Part shown: piece after piece, positions 31,566 to 39,651 of the stretch
Layout of the letters: the number at the start of each line of letters is the position of its first letter
Position numbering within the stretch: the first letter of the stretch is position 1
NCBI GenBank assembly: GCA_022510945.1
Contig: JAFLSK010000009.1
Coordinates: forward strand, 1-51,233
Source of the DNA: Ruminococcus sp.
GTDB lineage: Bacteria > Bacillota > Clostridia > Oscillospirales > Acutalibacteraceae
DNA: 51,233 nt
Direction of reading: 5' to 3'
Notes under the pieces: generated by a model
Databases searched by the model: none
Told to the model about the DNA's origin: nothing
Seen by the model: the letters and a program-made list of their open reading frames with translations, nothing else
Position numbers and translations under genes: made by a program

Positions 31566-34076
31566 TTATTTATTAGCTCTCGCTCTCTTAACAAGTCTTT
31601 CGCTCTCCTTGCTCGGTTTAAAAAGCATAAACGCCGCAACCGCTAACAGAAGAACTGACACGATAATGCCGAATATATTCGGCTGACCGATAAAGATTGA
31701 GCCGAGCTGATTAATCACGAGTGCCACTGCGTACGCAAAGCCGCACTGGTAGCCTACTGCGAAGAAAGTCCATTTCGGGCTGTTCATCTCGCGTGCTATT
31801 GCGCTGATTGCCGCAACGCAAGGCGCACAAAGCAGGTTGAAAGCTAAGAAAGAATAGCCGCTCGCCACATTGAACACAGTGGAAATATTCTGATAAACCG
31901 TACCGTCACCCGCGCTGTAAAGCACGCCCATTGTACCGACGATATTCTCCTTTGCGATAAGACCGGTGATTGACGCAACCGCTGTCTGCCATTCGCCCCA
32001 GCCGAGAGGCGTGAATATCCACGCAATGCAGTTACCGATTGTAGCAAGGATACTGTGTCCGATTTCGTCCTCTCCGAGCATTGTGAAAGTGCCGTCAACG
32101 AAGCCAAAGAACGTCAAGAACCACACAAGGATTGTGAAAAGCAGGATGATTGTACCAGCCTTTTTAATAAACGACCAGCCGCGCTCCCACATTGCACGCA
32201 ATACGTTGCCGAGTGCAGGCATATGGTACGCGGGCAGCTCCATTACGAACGGAGCAGGATCGCCTGAGAAAATCCTCGTTTTCTTTAGCATAATGCCCGA
32301 GCAGACAATCGCCATAATCCCCATAAAATACGCAGATGGTGCAACCCACGGAGCACCGCCGAAGATAGCGCCGGCCATCATAGCGATAAACGGCAGCTTA
32401 GCTGAGCACGGGATAAAGGTCGTAGTCATAATCGTCATACGTCGGTCGCGCTCGTTTTCTATTGTGCGCGAAGCCATAATACCCGGAACGCCGCAGCCCG
32501 TGCCGATAAGAATCGGGATAAATGATTTACCCGAAAGTCCGAACTTACGGAAAATTCTGTCCATAATAAACGCGATACGCGCCATATAGCCGCACGATTC
32601 TAAAAACGATAGCAAGAAAAACAGCACGAGTATCTGCGGAACAAAACCTAGCACCGCACCCACGCCCGCGATGATTCCGTCGAGGATAAGCGCTTTTAGC
32701 CAATCGGCGCAGTTTACAGCGTCGAGGCCCTTCTCGACGAATACCGGCACGCCGGGAATCCATATACCGTAATTTGACGGGTCGGGTGCAACGCAGTCAT
32801 AGGTTTCTGTATAAATATTGACCGCTTTTTTAAGCTTTTTGTATGTAGCTGTGTGTTCCTCTGTTGCGAGGGTTTCCTCGTCCTCAACGAGGAAGGTTGC
32901 TTTGTCGGATTTATCAATTGCGCCTACGAATGTCGCGAGCTCTCTCTTTGCTGTTTCGGGCTCGAAGTCCTCGGACTCTGTGTCAAGAGACTCGGAAAGC
33001 CCGTCAACGTCCACGCCCTTCTCAGCTTCATACTCGATAAAACCGTCGATGATTGTCTGAGCGTCAGCAAATTCTTCCGACACTTCCTCGTACTGACCCG
33101 CACCGATACCGAACAGGTGCCAGCCGTCGCCGAAAACTCCGTCGTTCGCCCAATCGGTAAAAATCGAGCCGACTGTCGTGACTGAAACATAGTAAATCAC
33201 AAACATAACGAGCAGAATAATCGGAATCGAAAGGTAACGATTGGTGACAACCTTGTCGATTTTATCTGAGGTCGTTAGCCTTCCGGCGTTCTGTTTTTTG
33301 AGGCAGGTTTTTATGATTGATGCAACATAAACGTAACGCTCATTGGTGATAATGCTTTCTGAATCATCGTCTAACTTTTTCTCAACTCGCGCAATATCCT
33401 TCTCGATATGGTCGATAACAGACTTATCAAGCTTTAACCTTTCGTGCACCTTTTCGTCGCGCTCAAACAGCTTCACAGCGTACCAACGCTGCTGCTCCTC
33501 GGGGAGGTTGTGGACGGTTACCTCCTCAATATGCGCGAGGACGTGCTCGACCGTTCCGCTGAATGAGTGAGCGGGCTCCATATTACCCGACTTTGCCGCC
33601 TCGACGGCAGCGTTCGCAGCCTCTGTAATGCCCGTGCCCTTAAGCGCGGAAATCTCAACGACCTTACATCCTAATGCTGCAGAGAGCGCGTCGAGCCTGA
33701 TTTTGTCGCCGTTTCGCTTTACAACGTCAATCATATTAACCGCAACGACTACAGGGATACCGAGTTCGGTAAGCTGGGTCGTGAGGTAAAGGTTGCGCTC
33801 GAGGTTAGTGCCGTCAACTATATTGAGAATAGCGTCGGGGCGCTCATCTATCAGATAGTTACGAGCTACGACCTCCTCGAGGGTATACGGAGACAGCGAG
33901 TAGATTCCCGGAAGGTCCGTGATTGTAACGTCTTTATGTTTTTTTAGCTTACCTTCCTTTTTCTCAACGGTGACTCCCGGCCAATTGCCGACGTACTGAT
34001 TAGAGCCCGTAAGCACGTTAAACAGCGTTGTTTTACCGCAGTTAGGGTTGCCCGCGAGGGCTATTTTTATTTCCAT
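31566..34076 (-). CDS. feoB: Ferrous iron transporter FeoB
   Basis: This 836-residue GTP-dependent Fe2+ importer has a G domain with G1 GNPNCGKT (9-16), G3 DLPG (54-57) and G4 NMID (114-117), then a helical spacer to about 275. The two Gate domains include FIPILIGTGCGVPGIM and TTTFIPCSAKLPF with the conserved cysteines. After the first membrane helix (about 281-302) there is an acidic insert of about 130 residues (310-440) before the next helix, longer than in E. coli FeoB. ATG 34074-34076 is chosen (AGGTAA RBS). It follows feoA by 67 bp. Confidence 0.95.
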   Translation of the reverse strand: MEIKIALAGNPNCGKTTLFNVLTGSNQYVGNWPGVTVEKKEGKLKKHKDVTITDLPGIYSLSPYTLEEVVARNYLIDERPDAILNIVDGTNLERNLYLTTQLTELGIPVVVAVNMIDVVKRNGDKIRLDALSAALGCKVVEISALKGTGITEAANAAVEAAKSGNMEPAHSFSGTVEHVLAHIEEVTVHNLPEEQQRWYAVKLFERDEKVHERLKLDKSVIDHIEKDIARVEKKLDDDSESIITNERYVYVASIIKTCLKKQNAGRLTTSDKIDKVVTNRYLSIPIILLVMFVIYYVSVTTVGSIFTDWANDGVFGDGWHLFGIGAGQYEEVSEEFADAQTIIDGFIEYEAEKGVDVDGLSESLDTESEDFEPETAKRELATFVGAIDKSDKATFLVEDEETLATEEHTATYKKLKKAVNIYTETYDCVAPDPSNYGIWIPGVPVFVEKGLDAVNCADWLKALILDGIIAGVGAVLGFVPQILVLFFLLSFLESCGYMARIAFIMDRIFRKFGLSGKSFIPILIGTGCGVPGIMASRTIENERDRRMTIMTTTFIPCSAKLPFIAMMAGAIFGGAPWVAPSAYFMGIMAIVCSGIMLKKTRIFSGDPAPFVMELPAYHMPALGNVLRAMWERGWSFIKKAGTIILLFTILVWFLTFFGFVDGTFTMLGEDEIGHSILATIGNCIAWIFTPLGWGEWQTAVASITGLIAKENIVGTMGVLYSAGDGTVYQNISTVFNVASGYSFLAFNLLCAPCVAAISAIAREMNSPKWTFFAVGYQCGFAYAVALVINQLGSIFIGQPNIFGIIVSVLLLAVAAFMLFKPSKESERLVKRARANK

Positions 34077-34143
34077 ATATATTACCTTTCTATAATAATT
34101 AGCCTTAACTAACTTACACTTCAACAAAAAAGCGTGCAGATTA

Positions 34144-34356
34144 TTAAATCATTATCTTGCCCGCCATTTCGCTGCTGACGGCTACTCGAGATCCCTTTAC
34201 ATTTACGATAAGATTGCCCGCAAGCTCACTGATAACGGTTACTGTACCGCCTGTGACAAATCCGAGGTTCTCGAGGTGAAGCTTAGCCTCCGTGTTACCG
34301 CCGATTTTTTTTATAATATTTTCTTCGCCGGGTGCGGCGAATAACAAAGGAATCAT
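34144..34356 (-). CDS. feoA: Ferrous iron transport protein FeoA
   Basis: This 70-residue SH3-like protein is needed for FeoB function. It has the family pattern of a small beta-barrel: KLHLENLGFVTGGTVTVISE, then GNLIVNVKGSRVAVSSEMAGKIMI. The context is first gene of a feoA-feoB-Cys-rich peptide operon behind a promoter with two palindromic operators. Confidence 0.92.
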   Translation of the reverse strand: MIPLLFAAPGEENIIKKIGGNTEAKLHLENLGFVTGGTVTVISELAGNLIVNVKGSRVAVSSEMAGKIMI

Positions 34357-34392
34357 TTCCTTAATCTCTCCCCATATAAGTCATAACTCGCA

Positions 34393-34410
34393 GGTTAGCA
34401 TTATCTAACC
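34393..34410. promoter_or_regulatory. Palindromic operator 1 upstream of feoA
   Basis: GGTTAGCATTATCTAACC, with 6-bp arms, lies between the -10 and feoA. It has the same half-site as operator 2. The GGTTAG/CTAACC arms resemble DtxR/IdeR-type iron-repressor sites. Confidence 0.7.
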
Positions 34411-34417
34411 CTTTGAT

Positions 34418-34446
34418 ATGTTAGCATAAGCTAACCTTTTTGTCAA
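34418..34446 (-). promoter_or_regulatory. Promoter of the feo operon
   Basis: Minus strand TTGACA (34441-34446), a 17 bp spacer and TAACAT (34418-34423). Operator 2 fills most of the spacer, a standard layout for repression by steric block. Confidence 0.75.
34420..34435. promoter_or_regulatory. Palindromic operator 2 inside the feo promoter
   Basis: GTTAGCATAAGCTAAC has 6-bp arms with a 4-bp centre and lies in the -35/-10 spacer. Iron-dependent repression by a DtxR-like protein is inferred from the site and the genes controlled. Confidence 0.75.
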
Positions 34447-34471
34447 TAATTTTTTCAAAAAAATCTTACAC

Positions 34472-34514
34472 AAAAACAAAGCCGTTTTGCAAGCCTTACG
34501 GAAAGCAAAACGGC
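34472..34514 (-). terminator. Terminator after the rsmF-rsmA unit
   Basis: Minus strand GCCGTTTTGC / GCAAAACGGC, a 10-bp stem with a 14-base loop, followed by TTTGTTTTTG. Confidence 0.85.
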
Positions 34515-34519
34515 ACTAC

Positions 34520-34732
34520 TTAATTAGTTTCATCTTTATTATTACTTATCTTCGAACTCAACAACGCTAATATAATCCCGACAAATGCGACCACAGCGGA
34601 AGCTATTGCAACGGCAACTATCGCTCTTGAATTTTCTCCGCGAATAGCCTGAATAATCATAGCAGCCACAAGAGCCACGGTAGACGCGCCGAATAGTATT
34701 AATGATATTTTATACAATAAATTTGGCTTCAT
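34520..34732 (-). CDS. Small two-helix membrane protein, unknown function
   Basis: A 70-residue protein with two hydrophobic segments (about 8-28 and 38-59) and a polar C-terminus with Ser, Asn, Asp and Glu. No family is recognised. The ATG at 34730-34732 follows a TAGGTG ribosome site; the GTG at 34739-34741 overlaps that site. It starts 9 bp after rsmA and is the last gene before the terminator. Confidence 0.65.
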   Translation of the reverse strand: MKPNLLYKISLILFGASTVALVAAMIIQAIRGENSRAIVAVAIASAVVAFVGIILALLSSKISNNKDETN

Positions 34733-34741
34733 AGCTATCAC

Positions 34742-35590
34742 CTATAATCTCTGTGCGATGTTGTAGAAATCTTCCATAGAGAGCTTCTCGGCTCTCGCCT
34801 GCGGACTTACATTACTTTCTGATAATAACTCGTTTACTGCTGATTTTTCAAGCCCTAAGGACGAACTTATTGAATTCAACACTGTTTTTCTTCGTTGAGC
34901 GAACGCCGCCTTGACGGCTGTGAAGAATTTTTTGTTGTCGTCAAGCTTAAAAAGCGGTTCCTTATAAATATCGAGGCGGATAACCGCCGAATCGACCTTA
35001 GGCGCGGGCATAAACGAGCCTGCACTCACTGAAAACAGCAGCGAAGGTTTGCTGTAGAAATTTACCGCAACGGTCACGGCACCGCTCTGACGAGTTCCGA
35101 CCTCGGCGCATATGCGCTGAGCCGCCTCCTTCTGTACCATAACGGTGATTGCCTCAATCGGGAGGTTGTCCTCTAACAGCTTCATAATCACAGGCGAGGT
35201 TATGTAGTACGGAAGATTCGCGCATACTACTACCTTCATTCCCGAAAATTCTTCCTCTATAAGCGCGTTGAGGTCGAGTTCCATAACATCATTGTTTATA
35301 ACCTTTACGTTGTCGAAGTCACAGAGCGTTTCATCAAGCACGGGAATAAGGCGTTTGTCGATTTCGATAGCGACCACCTTGTCGGCAAGCTTGCAAAGTT
35401 CTTGCGTAAGTACACCTATTCCGGGGCCGATTTCGATTACTCCTACTCCCTCTCCTGCGCCTGACATCTCCGCCATACGCGGGCATACGGACGGATTAAT
35501 CAGAAAATTCTGACCGAGTCCCTTGGAGAAATTGAAGCCGTATCGCGAGAGTATATCTTTGATTGTGCCTATATCGGATAGTCTTTTCAT
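34742..35590 (-). CDS. rsmA: 16S rRNA dimethyladenosine transferase RsmA/KsgA
   Basis: This 282-residue SAM-dependent enzyme dimethylates two adenines near the 3' end of 16S rRNA. Motifs: GLGQNFLINP, the SAM loop VIEIGPGIGVLTQEL, and the catalytic NLPYYIT. The C-terminal helical domain ends in LSMEDFYNIAQRL. It overlaps the upstream methyltransferase gene by 4 bp (ATGA). Confidence 0.96.
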   Translation of the reverse strand: MKRLSDIGTIKDILSRYGFNFSKGLGQNFLINPSVCPRMAEMSGAGEGVGVIEIGPGIGVLTQELCKLADKVVAIEIDKRLIPVLDETLCDFDNVKVINNDVMELDLNALIEEEFSGMKVVVCANLPYYITSPVIMKLLEDNLPIEAITVMVQKEAAQRICAEVGTRQSGAVTVAVNFYSKPSLLFSVSAGSFMPAPKVDSAVIRLDIYKEPLFKLDDNKKFFTAVKAAFAQRRKTVLNSISSSLGLEKSAVNELLSESNVSPQARAEKLSMEDFYNIAQRL

Positions 35591-36906
35591 AGCGTTCTTA
35601 GTCCTTTAGGATATTTATTCTTGAGGTTGCCGTTCGACACCTTTCCGAACCCGACGGTGATACCGTTCACGCAAACGGCGGTGTAGCCTTTTATATCGCC
35701 GTTAACCTTAATTTCATCACCGTGGAGGAACTTCTTAATCTCCTCGCTGTTTACGTCAAAATCGACCGAGCGCGCACAGTCCTCGGGCTTTGCCGCCATA
35801 AACGCACAATGGTGCGGCTCTACCCTGTTTTTCTTGATTTCACCGAGAAGAATACCCTTGCGTAACACGGAAAGACCGCTTATGCTCGGGATATGCTCGG
35901 GCGATATATAAATCTTGTCGCCGATTATTTCGAGGTTGTCGCCGAACGGCTTGCCCACAAAATTATCGGCGTAGAAATCCGCAACAATCTGCGGATTTTT
36001 TTCGGCGCGTTTTCTCTCCTCGGGCACGGGAACAGTGTCGGAAATTTTCCTCAGTCGTGCCGCAAAGTGACCTTCGCCGCCGTCCATAGGAAAGATCCTG
36101 CGTGCGTGAGTGAGCGCGGTTCTGCCGAAGTTCACGCCGCTGTCCTCGAGGGTAAAATCGGGATTTTGGCGTAGAAATTCAGTTATTACGCCCTCGTTTT
36201 CTTCTTCAGAAAACGTGCAAGTAGAGTACACTAAAACGCCGCCGCACTTGAGCGCGTTTTTGGCGGAGTTCAGGATTTCAAGCTGGCGCGCGGCACAGCT
36301 TTTGACGTGTTCAACGCTCCACTCGGTCTGTGCGGCGCTGTTCTTACGAAACATTCCTTCGCCGCTGCACGGAGCATCAACGAGCACCTTGTCGAAATAA
36401 CCGCGCAGGCGATTACACAGCGCGTCGGGGTGGCAGTTGGAAACGACCGCATTACGCACGCCCATACGTTCAATATTCGATAAAAGAATTATAGCCCTGT
36501 TTCTGACAATCTCATTACTCCACAAAAGCCCCTCACCATCGAGTGCCGCGGCAATTTGCGTACTTTTTCCGCCCGGAGCGGCACAGAGGTCGAGCACCCT
36601 ATCTCCCTTCTGCACGTCGAGCATAGTAACCGCCGAGGTTGCGGAAGGCTCCTGAACGTAGAAAGCGCCCGCGTGGTGGAGCGGATTGTTGCCGATTGAT
36701 TTTACGCCGTGCGGAATATAAAAGCCGTCGCGGCAAAACGGCGTTTGTTCCAAATCAAAGTCGAGTAAAGAGCGGAGCTTGTCCGCGCTGCACTTGAGAG
36801 TATTGACGCGCAGACCGCGAAAATTCTCGTCGCTGTTATAAAATTTTAGAAATTCGTCAAATTCATCGCCGAGCAGCGACTTCATTCTACTTAAAAAAAT
36901 TTCCAT
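35587..36906 (-). CDS. rRNA cytosine-C5 methyltransferase, RsmF/RsmB family
   Basis: About 439 residues. The SAM motif DLCAAPGGKSTQIA, the DAPCSGEGMF motif (motif IV Cys) and the STCTF motif (motif VI catalytic Cys) define an RNA m5C methyltransferase. The C-terminal 150 residues form a PUA-like region with RVEPHHCAFMAA, as in RsmF (YebU)-type enzymes. The ATG at 36904-36906 is chosen, but its AAGGA is unusually close; the frame is open to a TTG at 36934-36936, so the start is uncertain. It couples to rsmA. Confidence 0.88.
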   Translation of the reverse strand: MEIFLSRMKSLLGDEFDEFLKFYNSDENFRGLRVNTLKCSADKLRSLLDFDLEQTPFCRDGFYIPHGVKSIGNNPLHHAGAFYVQEPSATSAVTMLDVQKGDRVLDLCAAPGGKSTQIAAALDGEGLLWSNEIVRNRAIILLSNIERMGVRNAVVSNCHPDALCNRLRGYFDKVLVDAPCSGEGMFRKNSAAQTEWSVEHVKSCAARQLEILNSAKNALKCGGVLVYSTCTFSEEENEGVITEFLRQNPDFTLEDSGVNFGRTALTHARRIFPMDGGEGHFAARLRKISDTVPVPEERKRAEKNPQIVADFYADNFVGKPFGDNLEIIGDKIYISPEHIPSISGLSVLRKGILLGEIKKNRVEPHHCAFMAAKPEDCARSVDFDVNSEEIKKFLHGDEIKVNGDIKGYTAVCVNGITVGFGKVSNGNLKNKYPKGLRTL

Positions 36907-36983
36907 ATCCTTGTATAAATGAAAAATCTCCGTCAAAAATACTTGTAGACCGACCTATCGGTTACTTAAGGAGGTGAGCTCAG

Positions 36984-37121
36984 ATGAGCAACAATCAGAA
37001 CAGCAAGAACCAGAGCAACCAGAACAAGAAGAACTCTTCTTCACAGAACAAGAAGAATCAGTCCTCAGAGAACAAGTCAAACCAGTCCTCTCAGAACAAA
37101 AGCGATCAGTACGGTGAGTAA
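36984..37121 (+). CDS. 45-residue Asn/Gln/Lys/Ser-rich peptide
   Basis: An ATG at 36984 follows an unusually strong RBS (AAGGAGGTGA, 36968-36977). The 45-residue product is almost only Asn, Gln, Ser and Lys, and ends with Asp-Gln-Tyr-Gly-Glu. It should be disordered and hydrophilic, without a signal peptide. I do not recognise it; small basic spore-type proteins have a loosely similar composition. It diverges from the rRNA methyltransferase gene and is followed directly by a hairpin array. Confidence 0.65.
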   Translation: MSNNQNSKNQSNQNKKNSSSQNKKNQSSENKSNQSSQNKSDQYGE

Positions 37122-37123
37122 CC

Positions 37124-37298
37124 TAAGCTAAATTCGCTTCGCGAGCTAAATGTGGCTCCGCCACGCTAAATTTCTATCGAAGCTAAATTTGCTTCGCAAA
37201 CTTTTTAGCGAATTTTATTTAGCTTTGCGATTTATCGCAAAATTTAGCTATTTTACGAAGTAAAATTATTTCGCTGCCGCAACGCGGCAATTTAGCTA
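37124..37298. repeat. Array of short hairpins spaced by GCTAAAT / ATTTAGC
   Basis: GCTAAAT occurs at 37127, 37145, 37165 and 37182, and its complement ATTTAGC at 37217, 37242 and 37290. Between them are small inverted repeats, mostly with three-base loops: TCGC-TTC-GCGA, GTGGC-TCC-GCCAC, TTGC-TTC-GCAA, TTTGCG/CGCAAA, TTTTAC-GAA-GTAAAA and TGCCGC-AAC-GCGGCA. The spacer changes orientation halfway, so the array is itself an imperfect inverted structure. No gene is seen in it. Confidence 0.85.
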
Positions 37299-37300
37299 TA

Positions 37301-37342
37301 CAAAACACCTCGGTTATGTTTAGTCAAACTCGAGGTGTTTTG
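37301..37342. terminator. Bidirectional terminator
   Basis: CAAAACACCTCG / CGAGGTGTTTTG, a 12-bp perfect stem with an 18-base loop and T-runs in both directions. It lies between the hairpin array and the end of the amidase gene. Confidence 0.85.
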
Positions 37343-37378
37343 TTGTATACATAGTATACCATATTAATATCTACATTT

Positions 37379-37921
37379 TCAAGGCTCTACGAACGGAACG
37401 CCTAATGTTTCGGCGACGGATTTCGAGAGATTGCGCGCAATATTATCTATATTGTCGCGAATCCAACGCGCGTCCTCGGGGTTATCGTGGAAGGCGGTCT
37501 CAATCAGCACGGACGGAGCGCGCGTGAGGCGAATCTCGCCGAGGGTAGTGGTCGGGATAGTTTGCACCTTGTCTGGGTCGGGATAGAGGTCGGAGTAATT
37601 CGTAGCGACAATATTCGCAAAATTCTGACCCTTCGCGCTTGTCGGGTAGTAATAAACCTCAACTCCTCTCCTATTACCCGCGTTAGCCTCACCCGAGGCG
37701 TTCGAGTGAATAGCTAAGTGAAGGTCATAGTTGCCCGCGTTGCTTTGGTTAATCGCCTGTCGCAGGGTCATATCGGGGTCGTTTCGGGTGAAGTCGATTC
37801 CGCTCGCGCGCAGATAGGGCTCCATAGCGTCGGCAATCAGATTCATATAGTATTCCTCGTTACCGCCGTCAACGTAGGGATTCCACTCCTGCAGTGACGG
37901 GCTAAGATAGATTTTCGGCAT
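37379..37921 (-). CDS. N-acetylmuramoyl-L-alanine amidase (Amidase_3 fold), divergent
   Basis: This 180-residue protein has the Amidase_3 pattern: an N-terminal strand IYLSPSLQEWNP, then HLAIHSNA with a zinc His, and LIETAFHDN with the catalytic Glu, plus a GVEVYYYP strand. The first zinc His of the usual DPGHGG motif is replaced by the SPSLQEWNP segment, as in a Clostridia subgroup that I recall. There is no signal peptide, so export may be indirect, or it may act during sporulation or lysis. RBS AAAGGGAG supports the start. Confidence 0.85.
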   Translation of the reverse strand: MPKIYLSPSLQEWNPYVDGGNEEYYMNLIADAMEPYLRASGIDFTRNDPDMTLRQAINQSNAGNYDLHLAIHSNASGEANAGNRRGVEVYYYPTSAKGQNFANIVATNYSDLYPDPDKVQTIPTTTLGEIRLTRAPSVLIETAFHDNPEDARWIRDNIDNIARNLSKSVAETLGVPFVEP

Positions 37922-37999
37922 ATAAATCTCCCTTTCATATAAATTAATAAATATATATTAATCTCAGGTGAAAATATTACAAAATGTGCGGTTAAAATC

Positions 38000-38028
38000 T
38001 TTACAAATTCCGAGAAAAGTGCTATTAT
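38000..38028 (+). promoter_or_regulatory. Probable promoter of the reverse rubrerythrin
   Basis: TTTACA (38000-38005), a 17 bp spacer and TATTAT (38023-38028), 29 bp before the start; AAAGGAGG provides the RBS. Confidence 0.65.
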
Positions 38029-38056
38029 ATTTTAAAAATAAAAGGAGGAAATTATT

Positions 38057-38599
38057 ATGAAAAAGTTTGTTTGCACAGTATGCGGATACATTCACGAGGG
38101 CGACGCTGCTCCCGAGCAGTGCCCTATCTGTAAGGCTCCGGCTGCTAAGTTTAATGAGGTTAAAGAGGACGCAGGCTACGCTACAGTACATATCGTTGGC
38201 GAGGCTCAGGGCGTAAGCGAGGATATCATCAAGGATCTCAGAGACAACTTCAACGGCGAGTGCAGCGAGGTTGGTATGTACCTTGCTATGGCAAGAGTTG
38301 CTGACAGAGAAGGATATCCCGAGATTGCCGCTGCATTCGAGAAGTACGCTTACGAAGAGTCTGTTCACGCTGCTAAGTTTGCTGAGCTGCTCGGCGAGGT
38401 TCTCACAGATTCAACAGAGAAGAACCTCAGAATGAGAGCAGAGGCTGAGGCAGGCGCTTGCGCAGGTAAGTTCGACCTTGCTAAGAGAGCAAAGGCTCAG
38501 AACCTCGACGCTATCCACGACACAGTTCACGAGATGGCAAAGGACGAGGCAAGACACGGCGCAGGCTTTGCAGGTCTCTTAAAGAGATATTTCGGCTAA
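38057..38599 (+). CDS. Reverse rubrerythrin
   Basis: This 180-residue NADH-linked peroxidase-type protein detoxifies H2O2 in anaerobes. The rubredoxin domain is at the N-terminus (Cys6, Cys9, Cys22, Cys25), the reverse of classical rubrerythrin. The diiron four-helix bundle follows, with ligands in [31 protein letters not shown] and [10 protein letters not shown]. It is a single-gene unit with a strong RBS and promoter, and fits an anaerobe that meets oxygen occasionally. Confidence 0.95.
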   Translation: MKKFVCTVCGYIHEGDAAPEQCPICKAPAAKFNEVKEDAGYATVHIVGEAQGVSEDIIKDLRDNFNGECSEVGMYLAMARVADREGYPEIAAAFEKYAYEESVHAAKFAELLGEVLTDSTEKNLRMRAEAEAGACAGKFDLAKRAKAQNLDAIHDTVHEMAKDEARHGAGFAGLLKRYFG

Positions 38600-38652
38600 T
38601 TAATTCGCCTCCGAGGGTTCATTGAGCCCTTGAAAATAAAAATGCACAGCAC

Positions 38653-38692
38653 AGTAATCCCCCTGTCGAAAGGCAGGGGGATTACTCGTTTT
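38653..38692 (+). terminator. Strong hairpin after the rubrerythrin
   Basis: AGTAATCCCCCTG / CAGGGGGATTACT, a 13-bp stem followed by CGTTTT, 54 bp after the stop codon. Confidence 0.75.
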
Positions 38693-38725
38693 AGTCTCTG
38701 AAATCAATTTTTAAGTTCATTATGC

Positions 38726-38760
38726 TAAAAAACAGCGAAGACATTTCTGCCTCCGCTGTT
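38726..38760 (-). terminator. Terminator of the secreted protein gene at 38773
   Basis: Minus strand AACAGCG / CGCTGTT followed by TTTTAG, 12 bp after the stop codon. The loop is 16 bases. Confidence 0.75.
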
Positions 38761-38772
38761 ATGTCAAATTAG

Positions 38773-39651
38773 TTATTTTACTTTAATCTTTACAGTTTTC
38801 GTCTTAGTGCTTGGTTTATAACTCGCATTGCCGTTAGCTGTGATTTTAACCTTAATCTTGTAGGTAGTCTTATTGTACTTACCTTTTTTGAGGGTAATAA
38901 CACCCTTTTTGTTAATCTTGATTTTCTTTAGGATTTTCTTTGATGTGCCGTTCTTAACGATAGTCGCGGTAACCTTACCCTGCGCGTTTGTAATCGTCAG
39001 CGCCCTAACAGTCTGCTTTTTACTCTTGAGCTTTTTAGCTTTAACCGTCTTGGTTTGAGCAGTTACCTTTATTGGATTTTTCAATTTCTTGTTCTCGCTC
39101 GTCTCAACCGTCGGAGTTGTAAGCACCGGTGTAGTGGGTTGAGGCTCGGTCACAACAGGTTCGGTCGGTTTATCCGTTGTGGGGTCTGTAGCGTCAATGC
39201 GAGTAACTGTAATCAATTCAGAAAAGCCTTCAACAGGAGTTAAATCGGTAACCAATTCTTTTTCCCATGCATCTTCTATGGTGTATATATCTTCTCCGAT
39301 TTTAACGTAAAGGCCAAATTCAGAGGGATAGTTTTTCATTGGACAATAAACACACCATTTGCCATATACTTTTGTAACTTCCAAACATAACGGATCAATC
39401 CAACGTGGAACAGCAGAGAAAAATACAATATCATCTGCTTGTGTATACTCAAGTATTCGTACCCTCGGATCAATCGTGGAAAGATAAGGATTATCCCAGT
39501 CCACATCATTACCACCGCAGTAATCGAAGAATTTTTCGGCAAGTTCTTTCTCTAAGTTTGTGGAGTTATCTAAGCTTGTGGCGTTTGCGCCTATAACGAA
39601 CGTCGTCATAAGCACCATCACAACCAAGATACAACATAGTATTTTCTTCAT
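38773..39651 (-). CDS. Secreted protein with Lys-rich C-terminal module
   Basis: This 292-residue exported protein has a signal peptide (about 1-24). A unique N-terminal domain (about 25-160) has several aromatics and cysteines, and no recognised family. A Thr/Pro linker (about 160-190) leads to a Lys-rich Ig-like module (about 190-292) with NPIKVTAQTKTVKAKKLKSK and a TVKIKVK end. That module closely resembles the C-terminus of the 13305-15164 product. Surface retention by the basic module is an inference. RBS AGGAGG precedes the ATG. It is a single-gene unit. Confidence 0.78.
   Translation of the reverse strand: MKKILCCILVVMVLMTTFVIGANATSLDNSTNLEKELAEKFFDYCGGNDVDWDNPYLSTIDPRVRILEYTQADDIVFFSAVPRWIDPLCLEVTKVYGKWCVYCPMKNYPSEFGLYVKIGEDIYTIEDAWEKELVTDLTPVEGFSELITVTRIDATDPTTDKPTEPVVTEPQPTTPVLTTPTVETSENKKLKNPIKVTAQTKTVKAKKLKSKKQTVRALTITNAQGKVTATIVKNGTSKKILKKIKINKKGVITLKKGKYNKTTYKIKVKITANGNASYKPSTKTKTVKIKVK

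Noticed and set aside
37124..37298. Hairpin array considered as a CRISPR array
   Set aside because: Repeat units are only 7 bp, the spacing is 17-48 bp, the intervening sequences are themselves palindromes, and no cas genes are nearby.
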